Shown here: positions 8,860 to 20,580 of the stretch, piece by piece
How the letters are laid out: each line of letters begins with the position of its first letter
Position numbering within the stretch: the stretch's first letter is position 1
Source: Elymus sibiricus
Lineage: Eukaryota > Streptophyta > Magnoliopsida > Poales > Poaceae
Length of the DNA: 64,000 bases
NCBI GenBank assembly: GCA_039707655.1
Contig: CM077672.1
Span: 456,546,390 to 456,610,389 of the forward strand
Reading direction: 5' to 3'
Translations under genes and position numbers: made by a program
Notes under the pieces: model-generated
Databases searched by the model: none
Told to the model about the DNA's origin: nothing
Seen by the model: only the letters and a program-made list of their open reading frames with translations

Positions 8860-10634
8860 ATGAGCCAAAGATGATTAAGCTTTGCAAAACAAGGTGACTT
8901 GGCATAATCATGAGGGATTACTGTAGTGCTTTACATAGGGGTGTTACAAAGAGGAAGGTATTCCCTTTATCTTTGGAGGGAAAGGCATTGACATGGTATA
9001 GGCTATGTGATGATACTGAAACATGGGATTGGAACCGGTTGAAGCTGGAATTTCACCAGAAATTTTATTCTATGCATTTGGTTCATCGTGATCGGAATTA
9101 TATATATAATTTTTGGCCTCGTGAAGGAGAAAGTATCGCTCAAGCTTGGGGGAGGCTTAAGTATATGTTGCATACATACCCCAATCATGAGCTCTCAAGA
9201 GAAATAATTATGCAGAACTTTTATGCTCGGCTTTCTCATAATGATCGATCCATGCTCGATTCTTCTTCTACTAGTTCCTTTACTAAGAGGACTATTGAAT
9301 TCAAATGGGACTTCTTGAAAGAATTAAGCGCAATTCTGAAGATTGAAAAATTGACAAAGGTAAAGAGTTAGGTATAAATCTCAAGTTAGATTGTGTTAAG
9401 TCTTTTATGGAAACTGATGCTTTTCACAAGTTTAGTACTAAATATGGGCTTGACTCTGAGATAGTAGCTACCTTTTGTGAATCTTTTGCTGCTCATGTTG
9501 ATCTCCCTAAGGAGAAATGGTTTAAATATCATCCACCTATTGAATTAAAAGAACAATCCGTTAGTGTTAAAGAAGTAACAATTGTTTACCATGTTGATCC
9601 AGTTGTGCCTACTGCTTATATTGAGAAACCACCTTTTCCTGTTAGGATTAAGGAACATGCTAAAGCTTCAACTGTGGTTAATAAGAGTAATATTAGAGTA
9701 CCTAGACCTTCTGAACAAATTAAAGTTGAACCTAAAGTTGCAATGGTTAAATACCTCTTGGTTGATAACATCGATGGGCATCTCATATATTTCTGTAATG
9801 AAGCAACTAGAATTGCTAAGCCAGATCCTAAGGATAAAAACAAACCTGTAGTAGGCATGCCTGTTATTTCTATTAAAATTGGAGATCATTGCTATCATGG
9901 TTTATGTGATATTGGTGCTAGTGTGAGTGCTATTCCTTTTTCCTTATATCAAGAAGTCATGAATGATATTGCACCTGTTGAGATTGAAGATATTGATGTT
10001 ACTATTAAGCTTGCAAACAGAGATACTATTACACCACTTGGGATTGCTAGAGATGTTGAAGTCTTGTGTGGTAAGATCAAATATCCTACTGATTTCTTAG
10101 TTCTTGGATCACCACAAGACGATTTTTGTCCCATTATATTTGGTAGACCGTTCTTGAATACAGAAAATGCTCAGATAGATTGCAATAAAGAAATTGTTAG
10201 TGTTAATTTTGGTGATATGTCTCATGAATTTAATTTCTCTAAGTTTCGTAGACAACCTCATGATAAAGAATTACCCAATAAAGATGAAATTATTGGTCTT
10301 GCTTCTATTGATGTGCCTCCTACTGACCCTTTAGAACAATATTTGCTTGAGCATGAGAATGATATGCATATGAATGAAAGAAATGAAATAGATGAATTAT
10401 TCTTTAAACAAGCACCTATTCTGAAACATAATTTGCCTATTGAAATTTTGAGAGATCCTCCACCACCTAAGGGTAACCCTGTGTTTGAATTGAAACAATT
10501 GCCTGATACACTTAAATATGCTTATCTTGATGAAAAGAAGATATATCCTGTTATTATTAGTGCTATCCTTTCAGAGCATGAAGAAAAGAGATTACTTAAA
10601 ACTCTCAGGAAGCACCGTGCTGCTATTGGATATA
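8860..10634 (+). pseudogene. Gag-protease of element B, broken
   Basis: The 3' part of gag carries FPLSLEGKALTWYRL and ESIAQAWGRLKYMLHTYPNH, the gypsy Gag core. A frameshift and a TGA near 9330-9350 separate it from the continuing frame (9407 onward, METDAFHKFSTKYGLDSEI). That frame contains a retropepsin with CDIGASVSAIPFSLY (about 9907-9950) and the second motif IIFGRPFLNTENAQIDC (about 10135-10180). The protease catalytic triplet is Asp-Ile-Gly. The frame runs until the solo LTR cuts it at 10635 and would otherwise continue into RT at 12206. The left end of gag was removed from view by the insertion of A. Confidence 0.8.
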
Positions 10635-12200
10635 TGATACGTCTCCAACGTATCTATCCTTTTTTATTGTTCCATGCTGTTATATTATCAATCTTGGATG
10701 TTTTTATATGCATTTACAGCAATTATATATCATTTTTGGAGACTAACCTATTAACTTAGTGCCCAGTGCCAGTTGCTGTTTTCTGCCCTGTTTTTGTTTT
10801 ACAGAAAATCAATACCAAACGAAGTCCAAATGCCACGAAACTTTTTGGAGATTTTTTTCTGGACATATACAACACTAGAAGCTTCGGGAGGAGGCCAGAA
10901 GCCCCAGGGGGTGCCCACGAGGCACCAGGGCGCGCCTGGGGGGCAGGCGCGCCCTGGTAACTCGTGGGGCCCACAGAGCTCCGTTTGACCTAATTCCTCC
11001 ACTATAAATTCCCAAAAAAATCAAAAACCCTCAGGGGAGTCCACGAAATACTTTTTCCGCCGCCGCAAGCCTCTGTTCTTGAGGGATCCCATCTGGAGGC
11101 CTTCTCCGATAATCTGCTGGAGGGGGAATCGATCACGGAGGGGCTCTACATCAACCTTGCTGCCCTTCCGATGATGCGTGAGTAGTTTACCACAGACCTA
11201 CGGGTCCATAGTTAGTAGCTAGATGGCTTCTTCTCTCTTTTTGATCTTCAATACAATGTTCTCCTCGATGTTCTTGGAGTTCTATCCGATGTAATCACTT
11301 TTTGCGGTGTGTTTGTTCGGATCCGATGAATTGTGAGTTTATGATCAGATTATCCATGAATATTATTTGAGTCTTCTCTGATCTCTTTTATGCATCATTA
11401 TTATAGCTTCGTATTTCTTCTCCGATCTATTGATTTGGTTTGGCCAACTAAGTTGATTTATCTTGCCATGGGAAGAGGTGCTTTGTAATGGGTTCGATCT
11501 TGCGGTGCTCAATCCCAGTGACAGAAAGGGACATGACACGTATGTATCGTTGCTATTAAGGGTAAAAAGATGGGGTTTATTCATACGCGAGTTTATCTTG
11601 TCTACATCATGTCATCGTTCTTAAGGCGTTACTCCGTTCTTTTATGGACTTAATACACTAGATGCATGCTGGATAGCGGTCGATGTGTGGAGTAATAGTA
11701 GTAGATGCAGGCAGGAGTCGGTCTACTTGTCTCAGACGTGATGCCTATATACATGATCATTGCCTTGGATATTGTCATGATTATTTGCTTTTCTATCAAT
11801 TGCCCAACAGTAATTTGTCTACCCACCGTATGCTATTTTCTTGAGAGAAGCCTCTAGTGAAAACTATGGCCCCCGGGTCTATCTAAATCAAATACTAAAA
11901 CCCTAAAAAAATACTTGCTGCAATTTTCGTTTATTTATTTTATTTTGTATTTTTGTTTCAATCTATCAATCTATCACATACAATTTAATCTTGCAATTAC
12001 CGCCGAGGGATTGACAACCCCTCGTTTGCGTTGGGTGCAAGGGTTTGTTGTTTGTGTGCAGGTACTGCTAACGAGGTGTTGCGTGATTCTCCTACTGGTT
12101 CGATAACCTTGGTTTCATAACTAAGGGAAATACTTATCTCTACTGTGCTGCATCATCCCTTCCTCTTCGGGGATAATACCAACGCAAGCTACAAGTAGCA
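10635..12200 (+). repeat. Solo LTR C (1566 bp) with TSD ATATA
   Basis: It starts TGATACGTCTCCAACG and ends GCTACAAGTAGCA. The five bases before it (10630-10634) and after it (12201-12205) are both ATATA, a perfect target-site duplication. There is no PBS or internal region, so this is a solo LTR left by LTR-LTR recombination. It is the same family as the LTRs of element D (41523-43101 and 47355-48912). It carries the GGCGCGCC-type hairpin at 10912-10970. Removing the LTR and one duplication brings the two halves of the pol frame of B back into register. Confidence 0.93.
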
Positions 12201-13566
12201 ATATACTCTTGATGATCTTAAGGGCATTAGTCCCACTTTATGTCAGCATAAGATTAATATGGAGCCAGATGCTAAACCTGTCATTGATCATCAACGTCGC
12301 TTGAATCCTAAAATGAAGGATGTGGTAAACTGAAATATTAAAGCTTCTGGAGGCAGGTATAATTTATCCCATAGCTGATAGTAGATGGGTAAGTCCTGTT
12401 CATTGTGTTCCTAAGAAAGGAGGTATTACTGTTGTTCCTAATGATAAAAATGAACTTATTCCACAAAGAATTGTAACTAGTTATAGAATGGTAATTGATT
12501 TCAGAAAATGAAATAAAGCTACTAGGAAAGACCACTATCCTTTGCCTTTTATTGATCAAATGTTAGAAAGATTGTCTAAGCACACACACTTTTGTTTCCA
12601 AGATGGATATTCTGGTTTTTCTCAAATACCTATATCACAAGAAGATCAAGAGAAAACCACCTTTACTTGTCCTTTTGGAACTTATGCTTATCGTCGTATG
12701 CCTTTTGGTTTATGTAATGCACCTGCTACCTTTCAAAGACGTATGACTGCTATATTCTCTGATTTTTGTGAAAAGATTTTTGAGGTTTTCATGGATGATT
12801 TTTCCGTTTACGGAACTTCTTTTGATGATTGCTTAAGCAACCTTGATCGAGTTTTGCAGAGATGTGAAGAAACTAATCTTGTCTTGAATTGGAAGAAGTG
12901 CCACTTTATGGTGAATGAAGGTATAGTCCTTGGGCATAAAATATCTGAAAGAAGTACTAAAGTTGATAAAGCTAAAGTTGATGCTATTGAGAAAATGCCA
13001 TGTCCTAAAGATATCAAAGGTATAAAAAGTTTCCTTGGTCATGTTGGTTTCTATAGAAGGTTTATAAAAGACTTCTCTAAAATTTCTAGGCCTCTTACCA
13101 ATCTTTTGCAAAAAGATGTTCCATTTGTTTTTGATGATGATTGTGTAGAAGCCTTTGAAATACTTAAGAAAGCCTTAATTTCTGCACCTATTGTTCAACC
13201 ACCTGATTGGAACTTGCCTTTTGAAATTATGTGTGATGCTAGTGATTATGCTGTTGGTGTTGTTCTAGGATAGAGAGTCGATAAGAAATTAAATGTTATT
13301 CATTATGCTAGTAAAACTCTAGACAGGGCTCAAAGAAATTATGCTACTACTGAGAAAGAATTTTTAGCAGTTGTGTTTGCATGTGATAAATTCAGATCTT
13401 ACATTGTTGATTCTAAAGTCACTATTCACACTGATCATGCTGCTATTAAATACCTTATGGAAAAGAAAGATGCTAAACCTAGACTTATTAGATGGGTTCT
13501 TCTGCTACAAGAATTTGACTTGCATATTATTGATAGAAAAGGAGCTGAAATCCCGTAGCAGATAAT
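12201..13566 (+). pseudogene. Reverse transcriptase and RNase H of element B, broken
   Basis: RT and RNase H copy the element RNA into DNA. Visible RT motifs are WVSPVHCVPKKGG, YRMVIDFRK, HYPLPFIDQMLERLS, FGTYAYRRMPFGLCNAPATFQ and the catalytic FEVFMDDFSVYG, with LGHKIS and the tether VGFYRRFIKDFSKI. RNase H follows with all acidic positions recognisable: [19 protein letters not shown] and [11 protein letters not shown]. Interruptions are a TGA near 12326, a TGA at about 12508, a TAG at 13271-13273 in the RNase H, and a TAG with frameshift at about 13556. The family normally has one uninterrupted frame, so this copy is dead. Confidence 0.85.
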
Positions 13567-14994
13567 TTGTCTAGAATGGAAAATGTTCTTGATGACCCAC
13601 TACCTATTAATGATGATTTTCCTGATGAACAATTAGCTGCTATCAATGCTTCTCGTAACACTCCTTGGTATGCAGACTATGCTAATTACATTGTTGCTAA
13701 ATATATACCACCTAGTTTCACATACCAACAAAAGAAAAAAGTTCTTCTTTGATTTAAGACATTACTTTTGGGATGACCCACATCTATATAAAAAAGGAGT
13801 AGATGGTGTTATTAGACGTTGTGTACCTGAGCATGAACAAGAACAAATCTTGCGTAAGTGTCATTCCGAGGCATATGGAGGACACCATGCAGGAGACAGA
13901 ACTGCACACAAGGTATTACAATCTGGTTTTTATTGGCCTACTCTTTTAAAGATGCGCGTAAGTTTGTCCTCTCTTGTGATGAATGTCAAAGAATTGGTAA
14001 TGTTGGTAGACGTCAGGAAATGCCTATGAATTATTCACTTGCTATTAAACCATTTGATGTTTGGGGTTTTGATTATATGGGACCTTTTCCATCCTCTAAT
14101 GGGTATACACATATTCTAGTTGCTGTTGATTATGTTACTAAGTGGGTGGAAGCTATTCCAACTAGTAGTGCTGATCATAACACATCTATTAAAATGCTTA
14201 AAGAAGTTATATTCCCTAGGTTTGGAGTCCCTAGATATTTGACGACTGATGGTGGTTCATATTTTATTCATGGTGCATTCCATAAATTGCTTGCTAAGTA
14301 TGATGATAATCATATAATTGCATCTCCTTATCATCCTCAATCTAGTGGTCAAGTTGAATTAACTAATAGAGAAATAAAATTAATTTTGCAAAAGACTGTT
14401 AATAGATCTAGGAAGAATTGGTCTAAGAAACTTGATGATGCATTATGGGCTTATAGAACTACATATAAAAATCCTATGGGTATGTCTCCGTATAAAATGG
14501 TTTATGGAAAAGCATGTCATTTACCTCCTGAGTTAGAATATAAAGCATATTGGGCAATTAAAGAACTTAACTATGATTTTAAACTTGCCGGTGAAAAGAG
14601 GTTATTTGATATTAGCTCTTTAGATGAATGGAGAACCCAAGCCTATGAAAATGCTAAGTTGTTTAAAGAAAAGGTTAAAAGATGGCACGATAAGAGAATT
14701 CAAAAACGGGAACTTAAAGTAGGTGATCATGTTTTATTATACAATTCTCGTTTAAGATTCTTTGCAGGAAAGCTCCTCTCTAAATGGGAGGGGCCATATG
14801 TCATCGAAGAAGTTTACCATTCCAGAGCCATAAAAATCAACAACTCCGAAGGCACCAACCCGAGAGTGGTGAATGGGCAAAGAATTAAGCATTATATTTC
14901 AGGTACCCCCATTAATGTTGAAACTAATATTATTCAAACAATGACACCAGAGGAACACATCAAAGAGTCCTCCCGGAACACTCCAGCACCCTGA
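13567..14994 (+). pseudogene. Integrase of element B, frameshifted
   Basis: Integrase inserts the cDNA into the genome. An N-terminal HHCC zinc site is spread over two frames (GGHHAGDRTAHKVL, then FVLSCDECQRIGN). The core has the DDE triad: the first Asp in VWGFDYMGPF, the second in LTTDGGSYF and the Glu in GQVELTNREIK, with 35 residues between the last two as expected. The C-terminal part (LKVGDHVLLYNSRLRFFAGKL, then KWEGPYVIEEV) is the GPY/F module of gypsy integrases; no chromodomain follows. Frameshifts occur near 13750 and 13950. The frame ends at 14994. Confidence 0.85.
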
Positions 14995-15017
14995 AAAGGG
15001 GTAGGTATGTGATACGG

Positions 15018-15321
15018 TAAGTAAACCGACTCCAAAAATTCCATCAAAATTATTTCTGTCAGTTTTGGAATATTAGAAAAATTACAAAAATAAGAAACAA
15101 CCGAGAGGACCCACAGGGTGCTCACAAGGCAACAGGGCTCGGCCACCCCCCTGGGGCGCGCCCTGATGCCTTGTGTGCCCCTCGTGTGCCTTCCCGATTC
15201 CGTTTTCTTCCCATATGCTTGTTTTGCAAGATAAAAATTCTTTATATATACTCTCGTATGTTTTGACCACCGTATCGCAAGTTTCTTCTCTGTTCTTGTT
15301 TCGGGCTGTTTTTCTGACAGA
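15018..15321 (+). other. Possible intron upstream of the extra ORF of B
   Basis: A GTAAGT donor at about 15018 (after GATACG) pairs with an acceptor ending TTTTTCTGACAG at 15321, twelve bases before the ATG at 15333. The stretch contains an LTR-like block with the GGCGCGCC hairpin (15119-15178). Splicing would make a subgenomic RNA for the 3' ORF, as in env-bearing plant elements. The intron is inferred from sites only. Confidence 0.35.
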
Positions 15322-15332
15322 TCTAGATCGCC

Positions 15333-15842
15333 ATGACGTCTCCAAGCTCGTCCAAGGACAAGTTCTATGAGAAGGTCATCAACCCGTACCTACCGGAGGT
15401 GATGAAGCACCCTCAAGCCATTGAGATGCGTGAGGGGGTGCTCCACATCCGGGACGTTCAAGGACCCAAGAAGACCGGGAGCGAGGAGGCCAGGCTGGAA
15501 GTGGTGGAGCAGGAGATCTTCAAGTGCCAAGGGATGGTGGAGCGCGGACTCAGTGCCAACCACTCCATGATCACGGAGTTTGTCCGTGAGCACAAGGTGG
15601 ATGGCAAGAAAATTGGGGACGTCATCTTCAAGCTCAATGACCGGATTGATTTTCTTCAAGCACAAATCTATGATCTACAAAACCAGAACTTTGAGTATGA
15701 GGCTAAGTTTAAAGGTATGAGTTTAGCTGCAAATTTCAGGACTCCGGAGACACGTTCATCCTTTTATGACGGAGAGCCTATGCCTTGGAAAATGGAGGAC
15801 AAGCCTATCTCATTGCCACCATCACCGAAGAGGGAGACTTGA
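15333..15842 (+). CDS. Extra ORF of element B, coiled-coil protein downstream of integrase
   Basis: A 169-residue frame begins MTSPSSSKDKFYEKVINPYLPE and is intact although pol of the same copy is ruined. Residues 45-135 form a helical, heptad-like segment (EEARLEVVEQEIFKCQGMVERG, then KIGDVIFKLNDRIDFLQAQIYDLQNQ), and the last 30 residues are Pro/Ser-rich. There is no signal peptide or membrane span. Base composition is more GC-rich than the surrounding pol, suggesting a separate origin. It occupies the env position. I do not recognise a named domain, and the role is unknown. Confidence 0.6.
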   Translation: MTSPSSSKDKFYEKVINPYLPEVMKHPQAIEMREGVLHIRDVQGPKKTGSEEARLEVVEQEIFKCQGMVERGLSANHSMITEFVREHKVDGKKIGDVIFKLNDRIDFLQAQIYDLQNQNFEYEAKFKGMSLAANFRTPETRSSFYDGEPMPWKMEDKPISLPPSPKRET

Positions 15843-17390
15843 GTACACGGGTATGGGCACTCCCCTTGGCTTGTGCCAATCTTGGGGGAGGCGCCTCGGT
15901 ATCATATCACCATCACTTTTACCATCATTATCTATCTTAGTTCGATCCTTAGTTATTTCGTGATTTAGAGGAATAAAATCTAAGTATGATTTAGCTTTGA
16001 GTACTTGTTTTGTGATCCATCTATCTATGTAATCGAGTGTGAGAGATATATAATAAAGAGTAGTTTGCTTTTGCTTCTTTACTTTTACGTTCCAATCAAA
16101 AGAATAAAAGAATGAAAAAGATCATATGCTAATCCCATGGGGAGTGATGACTTCACATAAAAGAAGTATAATTGATAAAACTTGTTGAAGGTTAACAAAC
16201 ATAGCATTGGTCATTGTTGCAATTCATGAAAAAGTAATAAAGGAAGAGAGGTCTCACATATAAATATACTATCTTGGACATCTTTTATGAGTGTGAGCCC
16301 CCATTAAATATGATATGCCAAATAGTTGACGTTGGACAAGGAAGACAATGTAATGAGTTATGTTTGCTTATATTCACATAGAAGTTATATTGTCATAGAT
16401 CCTCTAACATGTGGTGCTTGCCCCTATCTTTGCTAGCCAAAAATCCGCACCGAGTAGAGATACTACTCGTGCATCAAAAAACCCTTGAACCTAGTTTCAT
16501 GCCATGAGAGTCCACTATATCTACCTATGGATTGAATAAGATCCTTCAAGTAAGTTGTCATCGGTGCAAAAGCAATAAAAATGCCTCTAAATATGTATGA
16601 ACTATTATTGTAAGGGAAAATAAGCTTTGTACGAACTTGTGATGGTAAAGAAATAAAAGGGACAGACTGCATAATAAAGGTTGCTATCACAAGGGGCAAT
16701 ATAAAGTGACGTTCCTTTACATTAAGAGTTTGCACATCCAAAATAAAAAGCGCATGACAACCTCTGCTTCCCTCTGCGAAGGGCCTATCTTTTACTTTTA
16801 TGCAATTACTTTTATGCAAGAGTCCATAGTGTTCTCCTCTATTCCATTTTATTTTATTCTCTTTGCAAGCATCATGTGGTGGGTAAAGATCTAGGCATAT
16901 ATATCCAGTTGAATATAAGTGATCATGAGTTATTATTGTTGACATTACCCTTGAGGTAAATACGTTGGGAGGCGAAATGATAAGCCCCTATCTTTCTATG
17001 TGTCTGATTGAAACTTTTGCTCCATAAGTATGCCGTGAGTGTCAGCAATCATAGAAGACTAAATGATAGTTGAGTATGTGAACTTGCTAAACAAAGCTCT
17101 TACATAGACTCTTTCTAATAATATGATGAATTGCAATTGCTTCAGTGACTGAGATCATAGTTTGTTAGTTTTCAATATGGTTTATGGTTCATACTTTAAG
17201 ACTTGTGAATGAATTGTCACTTATTTATGAGAAGTTTTATGATGACATATTGCTGTTATAATAAAGATCATGATGCTTTCATGTCCGTATTTTATTTTTT
17301 ATCGACACCTCTCTCTCTCTAAACATGTGGTCATGATTATCGATTTCGGTTTTTCGCTTGAGGACAAGCGAGGTCTAAGCATGGGGGAGT
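15843..17390 (+). other. 3' untranslated region and polypurine tract of B
   Basis: No coding frame is credible here. A block at about 16756-16815 (TCTGCTTCCCTCTGCGAAGG, followed by TATCT and TACTTTTATGCAATT) is closely repeated in element D at about 46936-46990. The polypurine tract GCATGGGGGAGT at 17379-17390 touches the 3' LTR and would prime plus-strand synthesis. Confidence 0.75.
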
Positions 17391-18877
17391 TGATACGTCC
17401 ATTTTGCATCATGTTTTACTACTGTTATTTATGTGTTTTTGATCATTATTAAACTTTATGATGCAATTCTCATGCCTTTTCTCTCTTAATTTGCAAGGTT
17501 TACATGAAGAGGGAGAATACCGGCAGCTGGAATTCTGGACCTGAAACAGCCACATCAGAGATACCTATTCTACAGAGCTCCAATTGACCTGAAATTTTAC
17601 GGAGATTTTTTATCGAATATATAAAAATACTGGAGAAAAGAAATACCAGAGGGGACCCACCAGTTGCCCACAAGACAACAGGGCGCGCCCCCCTGGGCGC
17701 GCCCTGATGCCTTGTGGGGCCCCTGGCTGGCGTCTGGCCCCCTCCTTCTGGTATATAAGCTCATTTGCCCTAAAAAAATAAAAGAAAAGACTTTCGGGAG
17801 CTGAGCAGGAGCACTTTTGCTCTCCGGCGGAGCGATTCTGCCGGGGATACTTCCCTCCGGGAGGGGGAAATCGAAGTCATCGACATCACCAACGATCCTC
17901 TCATCGTGGGAGGACCAATCTTCATCAACATCTTCACCGGCACCATCTCATCTCAAACCATAGTTCATCTCTTATATTCAATCTTTGTCTCAAAACCTCA
18001 GATTGGTACCTATGGGTTGCTAGTAGTGTTGATTACTCTCTGTAGTTGATGCTAGTTGGTTTATTTGGTGGAAGCTTATATGTTCAGATCCTTAATGATA
18101 TTGAATACCCCTCTGATCTTGAACATGAATATGATTTGTGAGTAGTTACCTTTGTTCTTGAGGACATGGGAGAAGTCTTGTCATAAGTAATCATGTGAAT
18201 TTGGTATTCGTTCGATATTTTGATGATGTGTATATTGTATTTCTTCTAGTGGTGTCTTGTGAACGTCGACTACATGACACTTCACCATATTTAGGCCTAG
18301 AAGAATGCATTGGGGAGTAATAAGTAGATAATGGGTTGCTAGAGTGACAGAAGCTTAAACCCTAGTTTATGTGTTATTCCGTAAGGGGCTGATTTGGATC
18401 CATATGTTTCATGCTATGGTTAGATTTATCTTAATTCTTCTTTCGTAGTTGCGGATGCTTGCGAGAGGGGTTAATCATAAGTGGGAGGCTTGTTCAAGTA
18501 AGAACATCACCCAAGCATCGGTCCACCCACATATCAAATTATCAAAGTAGCGAACGTGAATCAACTAAACATGATGAAAGTGACTAGATGAAATTCCCAT
18601 GTGTCCTCGAGAACGTGTTGCTTATTATAAGAAACCGTTCCGGCTTGTCCTTTGCTATAAAAAGGATTGGGTCACCTTGCTGCACCTTTGTTACCATTAC
18701 TTCTTGTTACTTGTTACGAATTACCTTGCTATCAAACTATCTGTCACCTATACTTTCAGTGCTTGTAGAGAATACCTTGCTGAAAACCGCTTGTCATTTC
18801 CTTCTGCTCCTCGTTGGGTTCGACACTCTTACTTATCGAAAGGACTACGATTGATCCCCTATACTTGTGGGTCATCA
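17391..18877 (+). repeat. 3' LTR of element B (1487 bp)
   Basis: It begins TGATACGTCCATTTTGCATC directly after the purine tract and ends ATACTTGTGGGTCATCA. The GC-rich inverted repeat GGGCGCGCC lies at about 17666-17720, followed by a TATA-like GTATATAAGC near 17751, a plausible promoter just upstream of the transcription start. The sequence after it (CCTGC, 18878-18882) would be the target duplication, but the matching left copy is off the window. Confidence 0.88.
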
Positions 18878-18939
18878 CCTGCCGCTCCGCTGCCTCCTCA
18901 GCTTGGGCGAGTTCAAACTCCGTAAGCCGTCCTCCATCA

Positions 18940-19143
18940 CTAATCGACCTGCTCTTCCTCCTCCTGCTCTGTCTCTTCCATCTCCTCCGCCTCATCCGGC
19001 GGCCCCACCTCCTCCTCCTCCTCCTCTGACGCCTACTCGTTTGAACTATCCGGGGGTAGGCCAGCCAGAATGCATGCGGCGCGCTTCTTCGCCCGGCGCA
19101 CCGGGGTCAACATCTTGTAATAGGTGCGCTTGGTGCGGATCAT
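18940..19143 (-). pseudogene. GC-rich gene-like fragment, function unknown
   Basis: Read on the minus strand from the ATG at 19143, a frame gives MIRTKRTYYKMLTPVRRAKK and continues to an in-frame TAG at 19033-19035. It then continues in the same frame as a very acidic stretch (runs of Glu, with GPPDEAEEMEE) to a stop at 18940. A basic N-terminus with an acidic tail and CpG-rich codons looks like a former gene exon or transposon-captured fragment. Element B inserted just downstream at 18878. I recognise no family, and the stop makes current coding unlikely. Confidence 0.3.
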
Positions 19144-20494
19144 GGCGGCAATCGGACGGCCACGACGGACGGTGAGGTCGGATTTGAAGTGGAATAGGGA
19201 GAGGAGGGGGCAGTGGCGATACAGACGAGAGGGATGAGAATGGGACGGGGCTAGGAATGCGTCCTCACTGAAACCGAAGGAGGCGCCCGTCGGACAGATG
19301 GGTTTTAGCAGCTAATTATTGTTTGGGGGGGGGGGGGGTAATTGCAAAATTGTGCTTAAGTGGCTGGTTAGATTCCCACATTTGATTTGTACTGTACGTT
19401 CACGATCTGATGGACTATGACGATAGTTTTCTGGCTTTCATTGAATGGACGTTTTCATTGGATATTTGGCCATTTGAATAATAATAGCAAAAAAATAAAT
19501 AAGGAAACAAGGAAAAATAAAATAAAAAAGATTAAGAAAGAAGATGAAGAAAAAAAACTAAAACAAACAGGATAAACACATAAATTTGGCAAAAAATGCC
19601 ACATAAGAAATACAGACACATCATTTCCCCTCGTAGGAGAGAGTGCCAAAAAGAAAATCCTATAAATACCAAAAGAAGCTGGTAGAGGACTCAATCTCAA
19701 TATGATGTGCCGGCTAGTCTCTCGTAGGTGCTCATACGGGTAGGGTGTGCGTGCCTGCGTTCATAGGGGTGAGTGTATGTGCGCATGTAAGACCGTCTGT
19801 GCCCGCATTTGTGTTTAAAAAAACAAAGATGGCTCGTACACAAAACAGAAAAAACCGAGCGTCTGCCTTGGTGCTAGGTAAACCTGGGCATTCTTTGTGC
19901 CGGGCTTTGTTCGGGCCGGGCTTTAGACCTCAAAATCCCAAGCCCGAGCCCAGCCCGGCCCAGCCCGAAACACATGAAAAATGCCCTTTTTATTAAAATA
20001 ATGGTTTTTGGGTTATTTCAAAAAAATATCATACCTATGATTCTAATAAAATGATGATTTATGCCTTGTTTAGGCTTATTTTCGGGTTTTCAGACGGAAA
20101 AGCTGAGCTTGAGCCTGAGCCCAGCCCAGATGTCGGGCTTTCGGGCCGGGCTGTCCATGCCCGGGTCTGCCAGGCACAGTGAAATAAAAAAGGCCCGCTC
20201 AAGGTCATGTCTCCGTTTCAACAGTCCTAGTCCTAGTGCAAAAAACCAACACAACAATTTAGGGGTTTTAGTTTCAAAAAAAAAAAACAATTTAGGGGTT
20301 TTATATTACTCATCACAAAGAAAAAGAAAACAATTTAGGGGTGGTCCGGCCTGGACTGGAGGAGGACAAGCATTCCGAACTCTGAACAGACCCGACCCGA
20401 GCCGACCAAGTAAAAGGTGTCCCAGCCTCTTCTTTCTACCTTCCAAGTTCCAACCCAACCAAATCCAAATCCCCAACCCCGTCCGTCCGTCCGA
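19144..20494. other. Intergenic, no gene seen; G run and GGGCCGGGC repeats
   Basis: I see no credible coding frame. A run of 14 G lies at 19325-19338. Between about 19880 and 20170, copies of GGGCTTT and CGGGCCGGGCT flank a 100-base AT-rich core; the outer ends read CCTGGGCA and TGCCCGGG, which would fit a small degenerate hAT-type MITE, but I cannot define a target duplication. Confidence 0.4.
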
Positions 20495-20580
20495 GGGAAG
20501 ACGAACCCTAACCCCCAAATCCCCAACCTCGATCGATCGATCGATCGGCCGAACCCTAACCCTAACCGCCCAAATCCACA
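20495..20580 (+). promoter_or_regulatory. 5' leader with telo-box motifs and GATC repeat
   Basis: ACGAACCCTAACCC near 20502 and GAACCCTAACCCTAACCG near 20550 are telo-box (AAACCCTAA-like) motifs. Between them lies GATCGATCGATCGATCGG (about 20530). Telo-boxes are common near transcription starts of plant housekeeping genes. They sit 20-100 bases before the ATG of the DUF1618 gene, so they are probably in its 5' UTR or core promoter. Confidence 0.45.

Larger units (their letters stand above)
8860..18877 (+). mobile_element. LTR retrotransposon B (Ty3/gypsy, Athila-like), 5' part missing
   Basis: On the plus strand, after element A: rest of gag, protease, a solo LTR insertion (10635-12200), RT, RNase H, integrase, a coiled-coil extra ORF (15333-15842), a long untranslated region, the purine tract GCATGGGGGAGT and the 3' LTR (17391-18877). 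The domain order protease-RT-RNase H-integrase is that of Ty3/gypsy. Many stops and frameshifts make it a dead copy. Its 5' LTR and the start of gag lie left of A and off the window. B was inserted into GC-rich, gene-like DNA that resumes at 18878. Confidence 0.85.

Noticed and set aside
19880..20170. A MITE bounded by CCTGGGCA and TGCCCGGG
   Set aside because: Much of the GGGCTTT/GGCCGGG repetition is direct rather than inverted, and no target duplication is visible; kept only as a note.
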